This document shows positions 52,247 to 62,144 of a stretch of DNA of 64,000 bases, in pieces. Below the pieces are notes generated by a model. That model saw nothing but the letters and a program-made list of their open reading frames with translations, was not told where the DNA came from and ran no database searches. Source of the DNA: an uncultured Acetatifactor sp. (lineage in GTDB: Bacteria > Bacillota > Clostridia > Lachnospirales > Lachnospiraceae); NCBI GenBank assembly GCA_934436435.1, contig CAKSAN010000007.1, positions 62,001-126,000 on the forward strand. The letters are read 5' to 3'. The first letter of the stretch is position 1; every line of letters starts with the position of its first letter. The translations under genes and the position numbers were made by a program.

Positions 52247-53899
52247 ATGGAAGTCTACCAGGGAAAGAGCGTATTTGGCGGAATTGCCATCGGCAGGATC
52301 AGTGTTCATAAAAAGGACGAACAGCAGGTAAAACGTATCAAGATCGAAGATCCCGACCGGGAGATCGAACGTTACAGACAGGCGAAGCAAACGGCCATGG
52401 AGCAGCTGCAGGGTCTGTACCAGAAGGCATTAAAGGAAGTGGGCGAAGCCAACGCCGCCATTTTCGAGATCCATCAGATGATGCTGGAAGATGATGATTA
52501 CAACGAATCCATTGAAAATATCATTCGTATGCAGCAGGTGAATGCGGAGTATGCCGTGGCTTCCACAGGGGATAATTTTGCACAGATGTTCGCATCCATG
52601 GAAGATGATTATATGAGAGCCAGATCCGCGGATGTCAAGGACATCTCCGAGAGGGTCTTAAGCGTACTGGGGGGCAGAGCCTCCGGCATGGTGGCCTCGG
52701 AAGAACCTGTGATTATCGTGGCAGATGACCTGGCTCCCTCCGAGACGGTTCAGCTGAATAAGGACCTGGTACTGTCCTTTGTGACGGTACACGGCTCCGT
52801 GAATTCCCATACGGCGATCCTGGCCCGCACCATGAGCATCCCGGCCCTGATCGGCACTGACATTCCTCTGACGGATGACATCGACGGAAAGCTTGGTATC
52901 GTGGACGGACGAAACGGCTGCATCTATGTAGAGCCCGACGAAGAGACTCTTGGCAGAATGCAGCAGTTAAAGCAGGAGGAGCAGGAGAAAAAGGAACTGC
53001 TCCAGACCTTAAAGGGACGTGAAAATATCACTATTGACGGTAAGAAGATCATGCTCTATGCTAATATTGGCAACAGCAAGGATCTGGCAGCCGTATTGCA
53101 GAACGATGCCGGTGGTATCGGACTGTTCCGCAGTGAGTTTTTATATCTGGAGAGAGAGACCTTCCCCACCGAGGAAGAACAGTTCCAGATTTACCGTACC
53201 GTGGCGGAGACCATGGCGGGCAAGCCCGTGATCATCCGCACACTGGATATCGGTGCGGATAAAAAGTGCGATTATTTCGAGATGGAACCGGAGGAGAATC
53301 CGGCCATGGGGTGCCGCGCCATCCGTATCTGCCTGACCAGACCGGAGATCTTCAAGACACAGCTCCGTGCACTGTTCCGCGCCAGTGCTTTCGGCAATAT
53401 TTCCATTATGTATCCCATGATCATCAGTCTGGATGAAGTACACCGGATCAAAGAGATCGTGGCCGAAGTCAAGCAGGAACTGACCGAACAGGGAGTGGCT
53501 TTCGGAGAGCCGAAGCAGGGTATTATGATCGAGACCCCGGCCGCTGTTATGATGAGTGAGGAACTGGCGAAGGAAGTGGATTTCTTCAGTATCGGTACCA
53601 ACGATCTGACCCAGTATACGCTGGCCATCGACAGGCAGAATCCCAAGCTGGATGCTTTTTACGATCCCCATCACCCGGCAGTACTGCGTATGATAAGGAT
53701 GGTTGTGGAGAATGCACACAAGGCAGGTATCTGGGCAGGTATCTGCGGAGAACTGGGTGCGGACACGACGCTGACCAGACAGTTCCTTGCCATGGGTGTG
53801 GATGAATTATCCATGTCTCCCGGAAGCATTCTTCCTGTCCGGAAGATCGTACTGGAGACAGATGTGACAAAGGAAAGAGAAAATAGTAAGGTATGCTGA
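52247..53899 (+). CDS. ptsI: phosphoenolpyruvate-protein phosphotransferase (enzyme I)
   Basis: The 550-residue EI starts the PTS phosphorelay by taking phosphate from PEP and passing it to HPr. The phosphoacceptor is His188 in GSVNSHTAILART. The PEP-binding C-terminal barrel has FRSEFLYLERETFPTEEEQF, TLDIGADKKCDYF, PAVMMSEELAKEVDFFSIGTNDLTQY and the active-site Cys in GICGELGAD. The frame is open to 52208, but ATG at 52247 follows GGAGAGGAG and matches the family's start. Confidence 0.95.
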   Translation: MEVYQGKSVFGGIAIGRISVHKKDEQQVKRIKIEDPDREIERYRQAKQTAMEQLQGLYQKALKEVGEANAAIFEIHQMMLEDDDYNESIENIIRMQQVNAEYAVASTGDNFAQMFASMEDDYMRARSADVKDISERVLSVLGGRASGMVASEEPVIIVADDLAPSETVQLNKDLVLSFVTVHGSVNSHTAILARTMSIPALIGTDIPLTDDIDGKLGIVDGRNGCIYVEPDEETLGRMQQLKQEEQEKKELLQTLKGRENITIDGKKIMLYANIGNSKDLAAVLQNDAGGIGLFRSEFLYLERETFPTEEEQFQIYRTVAETMAGKPVIIRTLDIGADKKCDYFEMEPEENPAMGCRAIRICLTRPEIFKTQLRALFRASAFGNISIMYPMIISLDEVHRIKEIVAEVKQELTEQGVAFGEPKQGIMIETPAAVMMSEELAKEVDFFSIGTNDLTQYTLAIDRQNPKLDAFYDPHHPAVLRMIRMVVENAHKAGIWAGICGELGADTTLTRQFLAMGVDELSMSPGSILPVRKIVLETDVTKERENSKVC

Positions 53900-54636
53900 C
53901 AGAACAACGCTATGACATCATTTTGAAATTATTGGAAGAGAAGAACAGCATTACCGTGGCGGAGGTAAAGGAACTGTTAAATACCTCCGAATCCACGGTA
54001 CGCCGTGACATCACGGCACTGCACAATGCCGGGAAACTGGTCAAAGTCTTCGGAGGAGCCGTGGCAAGGGATCGTACCATTGCCACTCATGAACCCACCG
54101 TGGAGCAGAAGGCAGCGGTCAATGTGGAGGCGAAACAACTGGTGGCGGCCAGAGCGGCGGCACTGATCCAGCCTGAGGATTTTGTCTACCTGGATGCCGG
54201 AACCACGACGGCGTGCATGCTTTCTTTTCTGACGGAAAAAGGAGCGACTTTCGTGACCAATGCGGTAGCCCATGCCAGGACACTGGCGGGGGCAGGTTTT
54301 CGCGTCTATCTGGTGGGCGGAGAGCTGAAGGGTTCCACGGAGGCTGTGGTAGGCAATCAGGCACTGATGAATCTGCAGAGCTATCATTTTACCAAAGGTT
54401 TTTTCGGGACCAATGGCATCAGCAGACAAAGCGGCCTGACGACACCGGATATGAATGAAGCTATGGTGAAGAAGACGGCCATGGGACAATGCAGGGAATG
54501 CTTTATCCTGGCGGATCATTCCAAATTCGGTGAGGTCAGCTCCGTGACTTTCGGCGCGTTCCAGAGCGGGACGATCCTTACGGACAGCTGCCCGGAGGAG
54601 TACAAAAACAGCCACAATGTGGTCATATGTGGATAA
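53893..54636 (+). CDS. fruR: DeoR-family regulator of the fructose operon
   Basis: This 247-residue repressor has an N-terminal winged HTH (ITVAEVKELLNTSESTVRRDITALHNAGKLVKVFGGAV) and a DeoR sugar-phosphate sensor domain (YLDAGTTTACML, TNAVAHARTLAGAGFRVYLVGGELK, ADHSKFGEVSSVTF). The sensor probably binds fructose 1-phosphate. It overlaps ptsI by 7 bases and is the last gene of the operon. It is expected to act on the promoter at 48863. Confidence 0.92.
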   Translation: MLTEQRYDIILKLLEEKNSITVAEVKELLNTSESTVRRDITALHNAGKLVKVFGGAVARDRTIATHEPTVEQKAAVNVEAKQLVAARAAALIQPEDFVYLDAGTTTACMLSFLTEKGATFVTNAVAHARTLAGAGFRVYLVGGELKGSTEAVVGNQALMNLQSYHFTKGFFGTNGISRQSGLTTPDMNEAMVKKTAMGQCRECFILADHSKFGEVSSVTFGAFQSGTILTDSCPEEYKNSHNVVICG

Positions 54637-54744
54637 ACTGGAGAAAACTGTAAACGGTAATTCCCTATGATCTCAGGTTAAAAATAAGAATGCGACGTAC
54701 ACTATACCCTATACAGAGGCAGTAAAGGCAGCGGGGGAATGTGT

Positions 54745-56097
54745 ATGAAGCTATGGATCACAGAAACGGAAAAAGTAAAAAGGCAGGCAGGAGAAGAAGC
54801 AGTAGTCATTTTGCAGCACTGGAAGCAGAAGGTGCGCAGGCTGCGAATCTACCGGGCCTGCCTTTGTGTTGCACTGATGCTGGCGGGGATGGGACTTATG
54901 GGGTATGGCTATTATCTCATAGACAGCAGTATCCCTTCGGTCATTCATGTGAGAGCGGAATCAGAGGAGGCTCTGGAACTGGACATCCCGGCAAAAGGTG
55001 AGATCTTAAGCGTCAGCGAACAGGGGAACAGTAATATCCCTAAAGGGGCCGTGAATGTGGATCTGAGCCGCCCTGTGACCATGAAGACCGGCAATGCGGA
55101 TGAGCTTCTGATGCAGGTGAAACTGTTTGGAATCCTGCCGATGAAACAGGTGGGCATCCGGGTGATCGAGGACCAGGAGCTGATTCCGGTGGGAGTCCCT
55201 ATCGGCATCTATGTCAAGACCGAGGGAGTGCTGGTGGTGGGAACCGGGGAATTTCAGGCCCTAAACGGAGGAAAAGTATCGCCGGCAGAGCATATTTTGA
55301 AGAGCGGCGATTATGTGATGAAACTAAACGGCACTGCGGTCACCAAAAAGGACGAGCTGATCTCACGGATCGAAAACAGCGACGGCGGGGAGCAGATCCT
55401 GACCATCCGGCGAGGCGACGAAAGCTTCGATGTGAAGATCCGGCCGGTGCGGGATCAGACCGGGAAATATAAGCTCGGTGTCTGGGTCCGGGACAACGCC
55501 CAGGGCGTGGGAACCATGACCTATATTGACAGTCAGGGCAATTTCGGAGCGTTGGGGCATGGCATCAACGATGTGGATACCAGCACCCTGATGGAAATGA
55601 ATGACGGAACCCTTTATCAGACGGAGATCATTTCGATCCAGAAGGGGACCGCCGGACATCCGGGAGAAATGACGGGGATGATCGTCTATTCCGATGACCG
55701 GATTCTGGGGGATATTACCAGCAACAGCGTCCGGGGAATCTTCGGCAGATGCAATAGCAAAGCACTGGCACTGGGAACGGAAGAGGCACTGCCTATCGGC
55801 CTGAAACAGGAGATCGAAAAAGGTCCGGCCAGGATCCTGTGTACTGTGGACGGTACTACCAGATATTACGATATAGAGATCACGGAGCTTCATCTGGACC
55901 ACGATAATGTGAACCGGGGGATCGAACTGAAAGTCACGGATCCGGAACTGATAGCCCTTACCGGGGGAATCGTCCAGGGAATGAGCGGTGCTCCCATCAT
56001 ACAGGACGGAAAAATTGTAGGAGCCGTCACTCACGTCCTTGTGCAGGACAGCACCAGAGGGTATGGGATTTTCATTGAAAATATGCTGGAACACTGA
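54745..56097 (+). CDS. spoIVB: stage IV sporulation protein B (SpoIVB peptidase)
   Basis: This 450-residue forespore-secreted serine protease (family S55) signals across the septum for late mother-cell gene expression. It has an N-terminal membrane helix (about 35-55), a PDZ domain (about 165-230) and the peptidase domain with His272 in GALGHGIND and Ser414 in GIVQGMSGAPII. An in-frame ATG at 54739 abuts GGGGGA; ATG at 54745 is 6 bases away. It is usually followed by spo0A in clostridia and bacilli, but not here. No sigma-F or sigma-G promoter could be picked confidently in the 102 bases upstream. Confidence 0.95.
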   Translation: MKLWITETEKVKRQAGEEAVVILQHWKQKVRRLRIYRACLCVALMLAGMGLMGYGYYLIDSSIPSVIHVRAESEEALELDIPAKGEILSVSEQGNSNIPKGAVNVDLSRPVTMKTGNADELLMQVKLFGILPMKQVGIRVIEDQELIPVGVPIGIYVKTEGVLVVGTGEFQALNGGKVSPAEHILKSGDYVMKLNGTAVTKKDELISRIENSDGGEQILTIRRGDESFDVKIRPVRDQTGKYKLGVWVRDNAQGVGTMTYIDSQGNFGALGHGINDVDTSTLMEMNDGTLYQTEIISIQKGTAGHPGEMTGMIVYSDDRILGDITSNSVRGIFGRCNSKALALGTEEALPIGLKQEIEKGPARILCTVDGTTRYYDIEITELHLDHDNVNRGIELKVTDPELIALTGGIVQGMSGAPIIQDGKIVGAVTHVLVQDSTRGYGIFIENMLEH

Positions 56098-56115
56098 GTC
56101 CCGGTTACATTTTAT

Positions 56116-56144
56116 TTGAGTCAAAGGTTGAAATCTGTTATACT
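56116..56144 (+). promoter_or_regulatory. promoter of the Nudix-helicase pair
   Basis: TTGAGT (56116-56121), a 17-bp spacer and TATACT (56139-56144), 39 bases before the Nudix start. A good sigma-A match. Confidence 0.75.
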
Positions 56145-56183
56145 GATTCTTGATATGACAGGAAAAGCACCGGGAGAAACTAT

Positions 56184-56717
56184 ATGAACATACAACAGCG
56201 GAACAATCTGACGACGCTCTGTTACATTGAGCGGGATGGGAAGTACCTGATGCTTCACCGGGTGAAGAAGGAAAACGACATTAACAAGGACAAATGGATC
56301 GGCGTGGGCGGGCATTTCGAAGCGGGCGAAAGCCCGGAGGACTGTGTGCTCCGGGAAGTGAAGGAAGAGACCGGGTATACCCTGACTTCCTACCGTTTCC
56401 GGGGACTTATTACCTTTTTGTATCAGGGAATCTGTGAATACATGTGTCTCTATACGGCAGACGGATTTACCGGGGAGCCTTTAGAATGCGACGAAGGAAC
56501 GTTGGAATGGGTGGAGATCGACAAGGTAGAAGAACTGGATCTCTGGGAAGGGGATAAGATATTCTTCCGGCTTCTTAAGGAGAATCGTCCTTTTTTCTCT
56601 TTAAAGCTATCCTATGAGGAGAACGGTGTCCTTTTAGAGGCGGTACTGGACGGAGAACCGATAGAAACAGCAGGGAACGGAAATACGCCGGAGGCGGAAG
56701 GCAGGACAGTAGATTGA
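56184..56717 (+). CDS. Nudix hydrolase, MutT-like
   Basis: The 177-residue enzyme has a complete Nudix box, GHFEAGESPEDCVLREVKEETG (about 47-68), which binds Mg2+ for pyrophosphate hydrolysis. Its layout resembles 8-oxo-dGTP diphosphatases of Firmicutes. A C-terminal tail of about 20 residues (TAGNGNTPEAEGRTVD) is low-complexity. The stop overlaps the helicase start (TTG/TGA, 56714-56717), so the two are translationally coupled. A housecleaning role in nucleotide pools is inferred. Confidence 0.88.
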   Translation: MNIQQRNNLTTLCYIERDGKYLMLHRVKKENDINKDKWIGVGGHFEAGESPEDCVLREVKEETGYTLTSYRFRGLITFLYQGICEYMCLYTADGFTGEPLECDEGTLEWVEIDKVEELDLWEGDKIFFRLLKENRPFFSLKLSYEENGVLLEAVLDGEPIETAGNGNTPEAEGRTVD

Positions 56718-58840
56718 CTTTTTCGGAATTTGTACAGAACTACCACATCCAGTTAAACAAACAGCAGATGCAGGCGGTACAGGCCACGGAAGGTCCGGTG
56801 CTGCTCCTTGCGGTTCCCGGCAGCGGCAAGACTACGGTGTTGGTCAGCAGACTGGGATATATGATCTATTGCCTGGGAATCCGTCCGGAAGAGATCCTGA
56901 CAGTGACCTATACCGTGGCGGCCACGAACGATATGCGCAGACGATTTGCGGGGATGTTTGGAGAGGCGGATGCAGGGCGGCTGGAGTTTCGTACCATTAA
57001 CGGGATCTCCCAGAAGGTACTGCATTATTTTGCTTATCGTACCGGCAAAACACCGTTTCAGGTGGCAGACAGGGAGACCTCCGTGGTCATCAGACAGTCA
57101 TTTCTGGAAGTGACGGGAAAGTATGCTACGGAGAATGACATCAAAGAGACCCAGCTGGATATAACTTATGCGAAAAATATGCGCCTGACGCCGGAAGAGA
57201 TCCGGAATATGGATACAGAAGTAGAGAAGTTCCCGGAAATCTTCCGGGTCTATAATGCAAAACTGAAACAGATGCAGATGATCGATTATGACGACCAGAT
57301 GATCTATGCGCTGCGGATCCTGGAACAGTATCCGGAGGTACTTGCACATTTCAGGGAACAATACCGGTATTTTTGTGTGGATGAGGCACAGGATACTTCG
57401 AAAATACAGCATGATATGATCGATTTGTTAGCAGCGCAGAGCAGGAATCTGTTCATGGTGGGGGATGAGGATCAGAGTATCTACGGATTCCGGGCGGCAT
57501 ACCCCCAGGCCCTGGTTTCCTTTGAGGACAGACACCCGGGAGCGAGACTGCTTCTTATGGAGACCAATTACCGCAGCAGACAGGAGATCGTCCGGGCGGC
57601 GGATGCCCTGATAAGACGGAATAAAAACAGGCATCCCAAGAAAATGGTTCCGGCAAGGGCGGCCGGCGGTTGTGTCACAGAGATCAAGGCAGTGTCCAGA
57701 CAGGGACAATACAATTACCTGCTAAAGGTAGCGCAGGACTGTGAACAGGAGACGGCGGTACTGTACCGGAATAACGAAAGTGCACTTCCCATCATTGATC
57801 TTCTGGAGCGAAAGGGACTGTCCTATCGGGTGAAAAATTCGGATATGACTTTTTTCTCCCACCCGGTGGTAAACGACATCTGTGATTTTATTCAGCTGTC
57901 TCTGGATCCCTGGGATGGGGAGACATTTCTTAGGATCTATTATAAAATGGGTGCCGGTATCAGCAAAAAAGCGGCCATGGAGGCTGTGGATGCCAACACC
58001 AGACGACTGACACTGTTAGATACGGTGGCGGAGATGGACGGAGTATCCGTCTACACCAGAAAACAGTGCAAGGCACTGGCAACTCATCTGGACAATATGC
58101 GGTACGAGTCGGCGGGAAAAGCCATCTACCGGATCCTGAACTATATGGGGTATCAGGAATACATGGATACTCACGGACTGGACAGCGGCAAGGCGGAGAT
58201 CTTAAAGGCGCTGGGAGATCAGGAGAACAGCCTGTTTGATTTTCCGGCGAGGTTACAGAAATTACAGGAGATGATGAGAGAGGGCTGCGGCGATCCAAAG
58301 AGTCTCTTTGTTCTTTCCACGATCCATTCCAGCAAGGGGCTGGAATACACCAGAGTGTATCTGGCGGATATGCTGGCGGGAGTGATCCCTTCCCAGATTC
58401 CGGGGAGGGGGTGTAAGCCGGATTCCCCGGAGGTGAATGCCTACGAGGAAGAAAGAAGACTTTATTATGTGGGAATGACGAGAGCAAAGGAACAACTGTA
58501 CATATTTACCTTTGGGCCGAATCTGACCTCCGCTTTTTCCGGAGAAGTGTTTGATAAGCCCTCAAATGCCATAAGAAAGACGGGGACGGCTGTCGGAACC
58601 GGAGGTTTTCTGCGAAAGACACCGGATCAAAAGAAGCAGAAGCTGCCGCCCCGGGAGGTGGAGGTTTGTATCACAGCCTGCGCACCCGGCAGGGAAGTCC
58701 TGCATCAGAAATACGGAACCGGCAGAATCGTCTCGGTCTCCGCTGACGGCATTGCCCAGATTCTGTTTGCAGGGGAAAACAGTAACCGAAAGATTTCTCT
58801 TCCCATTGCTTTTGCGGGGAAGATACTTACCTTAAAATAA
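56714..58840 (+). CDS. UvrD/PcrA-like superfamily 1A DNA helicase
   Basis: This 708-residue 3'-5' helicase has the SF1A motifs in order: Q-motif LNKQQMQAV, Walker A AVPGSGKTT, Ia TVAATNDMRRR, II VDEAQDTS, III GDEDQSIYGFRAAYPQ, IV TNYRSRQEIV, V STIHSSKGLEYTRVYLADMLAGVIPS and VI ERRLYYVGMTRAKEQLYIF. A C-terminal beta module beginning HQKYGTGRIV resembles the PcrA RNA-polymerase-binding tail. The start is TTG at 56714, overlapping the Nudix stop. It is somewhat shorter than PcrA (about 730-740) and may be a second UvrD-type enzyme. Confidence 0.9.
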   Translation: MTFSEFVQNYHIQLNKQQMQAVQATEGPVLLLAVPGSGKTTVLVSRLGYMIYCLGIRPEEILTVTYTVAATNDMRRRFAGMFGEADAGRLEFRTINGISQKVLHYFAYRTGKTPFQVADRETSVVIRQSFLEVTGKYATENDIKETQLDITYAKNMRLTPEEIRNMDTEVEKFPEIFRVYNAKLKQMQMIDYDDQMIYALRILEQYPEVLAHFREQYRYFCVDEAQDTSKIQHDMIDLLAAQSRNLFMVGDEDQSIYGFRAAYPQALVSFEDRHPGARLLLMETNYRSRQEIVRAADALIRRNKNRHPKKMVPARAAGGCVTEIKAVSRQGQYNYLLKVAQDCEQETAVLYRNNESALPIIDLLERKGLSYRVKNSDMTFFSHPVVNDICDFIQLSLDPWDGETFLRIYYKMGAGISKKAAMEAVDANTRRLTLLDTVAEMDGVSVYTRKQCKALATHLDNMRYESAGKAIYRILNYMGYQEYMDTHGLDSGKAEILKALGDQENSLFDFPARLQKLQEMMREGCGDPKSLFVLSTIHSSKGLEYTRVYLADMLAGVIPSQIPGRGCKPDSPEVNAYEEERRLYYVGMTRAKEQLYIFTFGPNLTSAFSGEVFDKPSNAIRKTGTAVGTGGFLRKTPDQKKQKLPPREVEVCITACAPGREVLHQKYGTGRIVSVSADGIAQILFAGENSNRKISLPIAFAGKILTLK

Positions 58841-58862
58841 TACACACCGGAGAGGAAAAGCT

Positions 58863-60422
58863 ATGTATACAATCGTAGTGGCAGATGACGAAGAAGAATT
58901 ACGCAGGGCAATTATAAGGAAGATTGACTGGGAAAGCATCGGTTTTCAGGTTGTGGGAGAGGCGGAGAACGGCATCGAAGCACTGGAACTGGTGGAACGG
59001 ATGGAACCGGATCTGCTGTTGACGGATATCCGGATGCCCTTTGTGTCCGGAATCGAACTGGCCAGACAGGTCAGAGAAGTCCGGCCTACCACCCAGATCG
59101 CCTTCTTAAGCGGTTTCGATGAATTTTCCTATGCCCAGCAGGCCATTCAGTATAATATCATCAGCTATATGTTAAAGCCGATCACCATGGCGGATCTGAC
59201 GGAAGAACTGAAAAAGATAAAGCTTAAGATTGACGGGATCTTTGCGGAATTTGATGCCAGAAAACATGACAACCCGGATCTGCAGCAGTTTTTCCTGCCA
59301 CTTCTGCTGGATGATTATGTGAGCTATGAAGGGGACGAGAGGGAAGAACAGCTGACAGAGCAGGCGATCCGCAGCGGCTTTCTGAAGAATCACAACAATG
59401 CCTTTCAGTATGCGGTGCTGGCCATCACGGTGGAGGATACCGAAGGGCAGAACCGCACGCGGCCGGAACTGGTACATTCCGTAGATATGATCCTGCAAAA
59501 ATATATGAAGCATTATACTTTTGCCATGGATGGCAGGCTTGTGGCGGTGCTGGCGGCTACCACAGCCACCTTCGACCGGTATCTGCATATTGCAGTGGGA
59601 GAACTGGTACAGAGTACGGAACGTATTCTGAAAATGCATTGCCACATCGGTGTCAGCCGTATCAGAGAGCATCTGGGAGAATGCCATGAGGCCTACAGAG
59701 GAGCCATGAGCGCGCTGGGATATTGTACCCCGGGAGAGAGCGGCATTCATTACATTGCGGATGAAGAGCGGGACAACACCATGGACATGGAACTGGCGGC
59801 AGAATGTGTCACCCAGATGGAAACCCTGATCCGCAGCGGTTCCAGAGAGGAACTGGAGAATTTCCTGAAAGAGGTATTCGGCAGGCTGGAGATACAGCAG
59901 GATGCTGCCTTAAAATGCAAATTCCTGATATTTCGGATGTCCTCGGCTTTGATCCGTATCGCTTATACGGTGACGGAAGACGCAGCTCTGTTCCAGCGTT
60001 TTGCCATGCTGGAAGGGCCGGTAAGGGAATCCAGGGACCGCTTCACGGAGCTGTGTCTGGAGGTCTGGGAACTGATCAATGCGGGCAAGAAAAAGAGCAG
60101 CCAGATCCTGTGTGAAAAGGCCATGCAGATCATTGACAAAGAGTACGGAGATCCGTCCCTGTCTCTGGTAGGTGTCAGCAACAGCATCCATGTAAGCCCT
60201 AATTACCTCAGTACACTGATCAAAAAAGAGACCGGAGCAAGCTTTGTGGACCTGCTGACGAAAAAGAGGATCGAGACGGCAAGGGAACTGGTGCTGGGCA
60301 GTTCCATGAAGATGCGCGAGATCGCAGAGCGGTGCGGCTACAGCGATCAGCATTATTTCAGCTACTGCTTTAAAAAGTACTGCGGCGTATCTCCCAATGC
60401 CATGCGACAGGAGAAAGAATAA
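58863..60422 (+). CDS. response regulator, YesN/AraC type
   Basis: The 519-residue regulator has a receiver domain with VADDEEE, phosphoacceptor Asp55 in LLLTDIRMPF and MLKPI. A middle region follows, then two AraC helix-turn-helix units in the last 105 residues (LVGVSNSIHVSPNYLSTLIKKETG, IAERCGYSDQHYFSYCFKKYCG). It is followed by its kinase after 3 bases. It probably activates the mglB promoter downstream. It occupies a place near spoIVB where spo0A might be expected, but the C-terminal domain rules out Spo0A. Confidence 0.93.
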   Translation: MYTIVVADDEEELRRAIIRKIDWESIGFQVVGEAENGIEALELVERMEPDLLLTDIRMPFVSGIELARQVREVRPTTQIAFLSGFDEFSYAQQAIQYNIISYMLKPITMADLTEELKKIKLKIDGIFAEFDARKHDNPDLQQFFLPLLLDDYVSYEGDEREEQLTEQAIRSGFLKNHNNAFQYAVLAITVEDTEGQNRTRPELVHSVDMILQKYMKHYTFAMDGRLVAVLAATTATFDRYLHIAVGELVQSTERILKMHCHIGVSRIREHLGECHEAYRGAMSALGYCTPGESGIHYIADEERDNTMDMELAAECVTQMETLIRSGSREELENFLKEVFGRLEIQQDAALKCKFLIFRMSSALIRIAYTVTEDAALFQRFAMLEGPVRESRDRFTELCLEVWELINAGKKKSSQILCEKAMQIIDKEYGDPSLSLVGVSNSIHVSPNYLSTLIKKETGASFVDLLTKKRIETARELVLGSSMKMREIAERCGYSDQHYFSYCFKKYCGVSPNAMRQEKE

Positions 60423-60425
60423 GAT

Positions 60426-62144
60426 ATGAAAAAAAGAAAGACATCCCTTTCCTTTATCATTACAATACTGGTGGTCGGGCTGGTTACCCTATTCCTGTTA
60501 TGGTCCACTTTTTTCTTTTTATCTCTTTACGTTGACGGAATGAAACAGGCAGCACAGACCAGCAGCGAACAGGCGGTGACCCAGGCTTCCAATGCGATCT
60601 CCAACTATATCGGGGATATGCAGGAGATCATGAGCCTGATCGAACAGAATCTGACGAAGAACGGAGGAAATACCGATCAGACGCTGGAGACTCTTTGCAG
60701 CGTCCGCTCGGATCTGGTGGCTGTCTACATTTATGACGAACAGGGAAAACTTGTAAATTCCCATACGGGGACTCACACATTGAAGGAACATTATCTGAAA
60801 GATCTGTCTTATATAGCACTGGATTCCTACAATCCGGGAGTGCTTTATCTGTCGGAACCCCATGTGGAATCCCTGCTGCAGGACTATTATCCCTGGGTGG
60901 TATCGGTGCTGCAGGAGATTCCGGGGACAAATGGACAGAAGCTTCGGGTGGTCATTGATATCCGTTTTTCCAAAATATCGGATTATGTGGACAATGTGGG
61001 AATCGGACAGCACGGCTATTGCTTCATCACGGACAGTAACGGAGAGATGATCTATCATCCTCAACAGCAGCTTTTGTATTCGGGACTTAAGACGGAAGCT
61101 ACGGAAGGACTGAACTTAAGCCATAACGGTTCCTTTGAGACCAAAGAACTGATCTGCAGCGTCCGGGAACTGGATAACTGTGACTGGAAGGTGGTGGGTG
61201 TCAGCTACATCAGTGAACTGGTGACGGCCAAAGAGATGGAACTGCTGGGAAACATCTGTGTCATGCTGGCGGTCATTCTGCTGACGACCATGGTGGTCAG
61301 CTTTCTGGTATCCAGACTGGTGACGAATCCGGCGCAGCGTCTCATCCGGGCTATGGAAGAGTTCGAGAGGGATGCGGCGGGATATGTCTACCAGCCCGTG
61401 GAAGGAACCTCGGAGATCGAGGCCCTGTCTCAGTCTTACGAACATATGGTAAGAAAGATCCAGAAGCTGATGAATCAGGTGCGTCAGGAGGAGATATCCC
61501 TGCGCAAAACGGAACTGAAGGCATTGCAGGCACAGATCAATCCCCACTTTTTATACAATACGCTGGATGCTATCGGGTGGCTCTGCGAGGAGGAGCGGTG
61601 TCAGGATGCGGTGGAGATGGTCAATGCTCTGGCAAAGCTGTTCCGTATCAGTATCAGCAAGGGACATGAACTGATCACCATTGAAAAAGAAGTGGAACAT
61701 GCCGGAAGCTATCTGAAGATCCAGAATTTTCGTTATAAAAATCAGTTTTCGTATGAATTTCAGGTGGAGGAGGACTGTCTGAAATATTACTGTAACAAGA
61801 TCACCTTACAGCCCATCATCGAAAATGCCATCTATCACGGACTGGACCGCATGGTGGATGAGGGACATATCCTGATAAGGATCTACAGCGAGGGAGAAGA
61901 TGTGATCTTCAGGGTAGAGGATAACGGTGTCGGCATGTCCGAGGAACAGTGCCGGTCGATTCTCCACAAGGAGCCGGGAGACAATTCCGGCATCGGCATA
62001 AAGAATGTCAATGACAGGATCAAGATTTACTTCGGAAAAGAGTACGGCCTTTCCATAGAAAGCGAACTGGACGAGGGAACCATCGTGATCATAAGGATGC
62101 CGAAGGTGGAAGAAAATGTAGCGGCAGGATGGGAGAAAGTATGA
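60426..62144 (+). CDS. sensor histidine kinase, YesM type with Cache sensor
   Basis: The 572-residue kinase has TM1 (about 12-36) and TM2 (about 277-300) enclosing a double-Cache-like extracellular domain of about 240 residues. A HAMP domain follows, then the His_kinase motif QINPHFLYNTLDAIGWL with His374. The HATPase domain has IENAIYHGLD, VEDNGVGMS and GIGIKNVNDRI. It overlaps the binding-protein gene by 4 bases (ATGA). Probably senses sugar through that binding protein. Confidence 0.94.
   Translation: MKKRKTSLSFIITILVVGLVTLFLLWSTFFFLSLYVDGMKQAAQTSSEQAVTQASNAISNYIGDMQEIMSLIEQNLTKNGGNTDQTLETLCSVRSDLVAVYIYDEQGKLVNSHTGTHTLKEHYLKDLSYIALDSYNPGVLYLSEPHVESLLQDYYPWVVSVLQEIPGTNGQKLRVVIDIRFSKISDYVDNVGIGQHGYCFITDSNGEMIYHPQQQLLYSGLKTEATEGLNLSHNGSFETKELICSVRELDNCDWKVVGVSYISELVTAKEMELLGNICVMLAVILLTTMVVSFLVSRLVTNPAQRLIRAMEEFERDAAGYVYQPVEGTSEIEALSQSYEHMVRKIQKLMNQVRQEEISLRKTELKALQAQINPHFLYNTLDAIGWLCEEERCQDAVEMVNALAKLFRISISKGHELITIEKEVEHAGSYLKIQNFRYKNQFSYEFQVEEDCLKYYCNKITLQPIIENAIYHGLDRMVDEGHILIRIYSEGEDVIFRVEDNGVGMSEEQCRSILHKEPGDNSGIGIKNVNDRIKIYFGKEYGLSIESELDEGTIVIIRMPKVEENVAAGWEKV

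Noticed and set aside
58863..60422. spo0A downstream of spoIVB
   Set aside because: The protein has a receiver domain but ends in AraC helix-turn-helix units and has a long middle region, unlike Spo0A.
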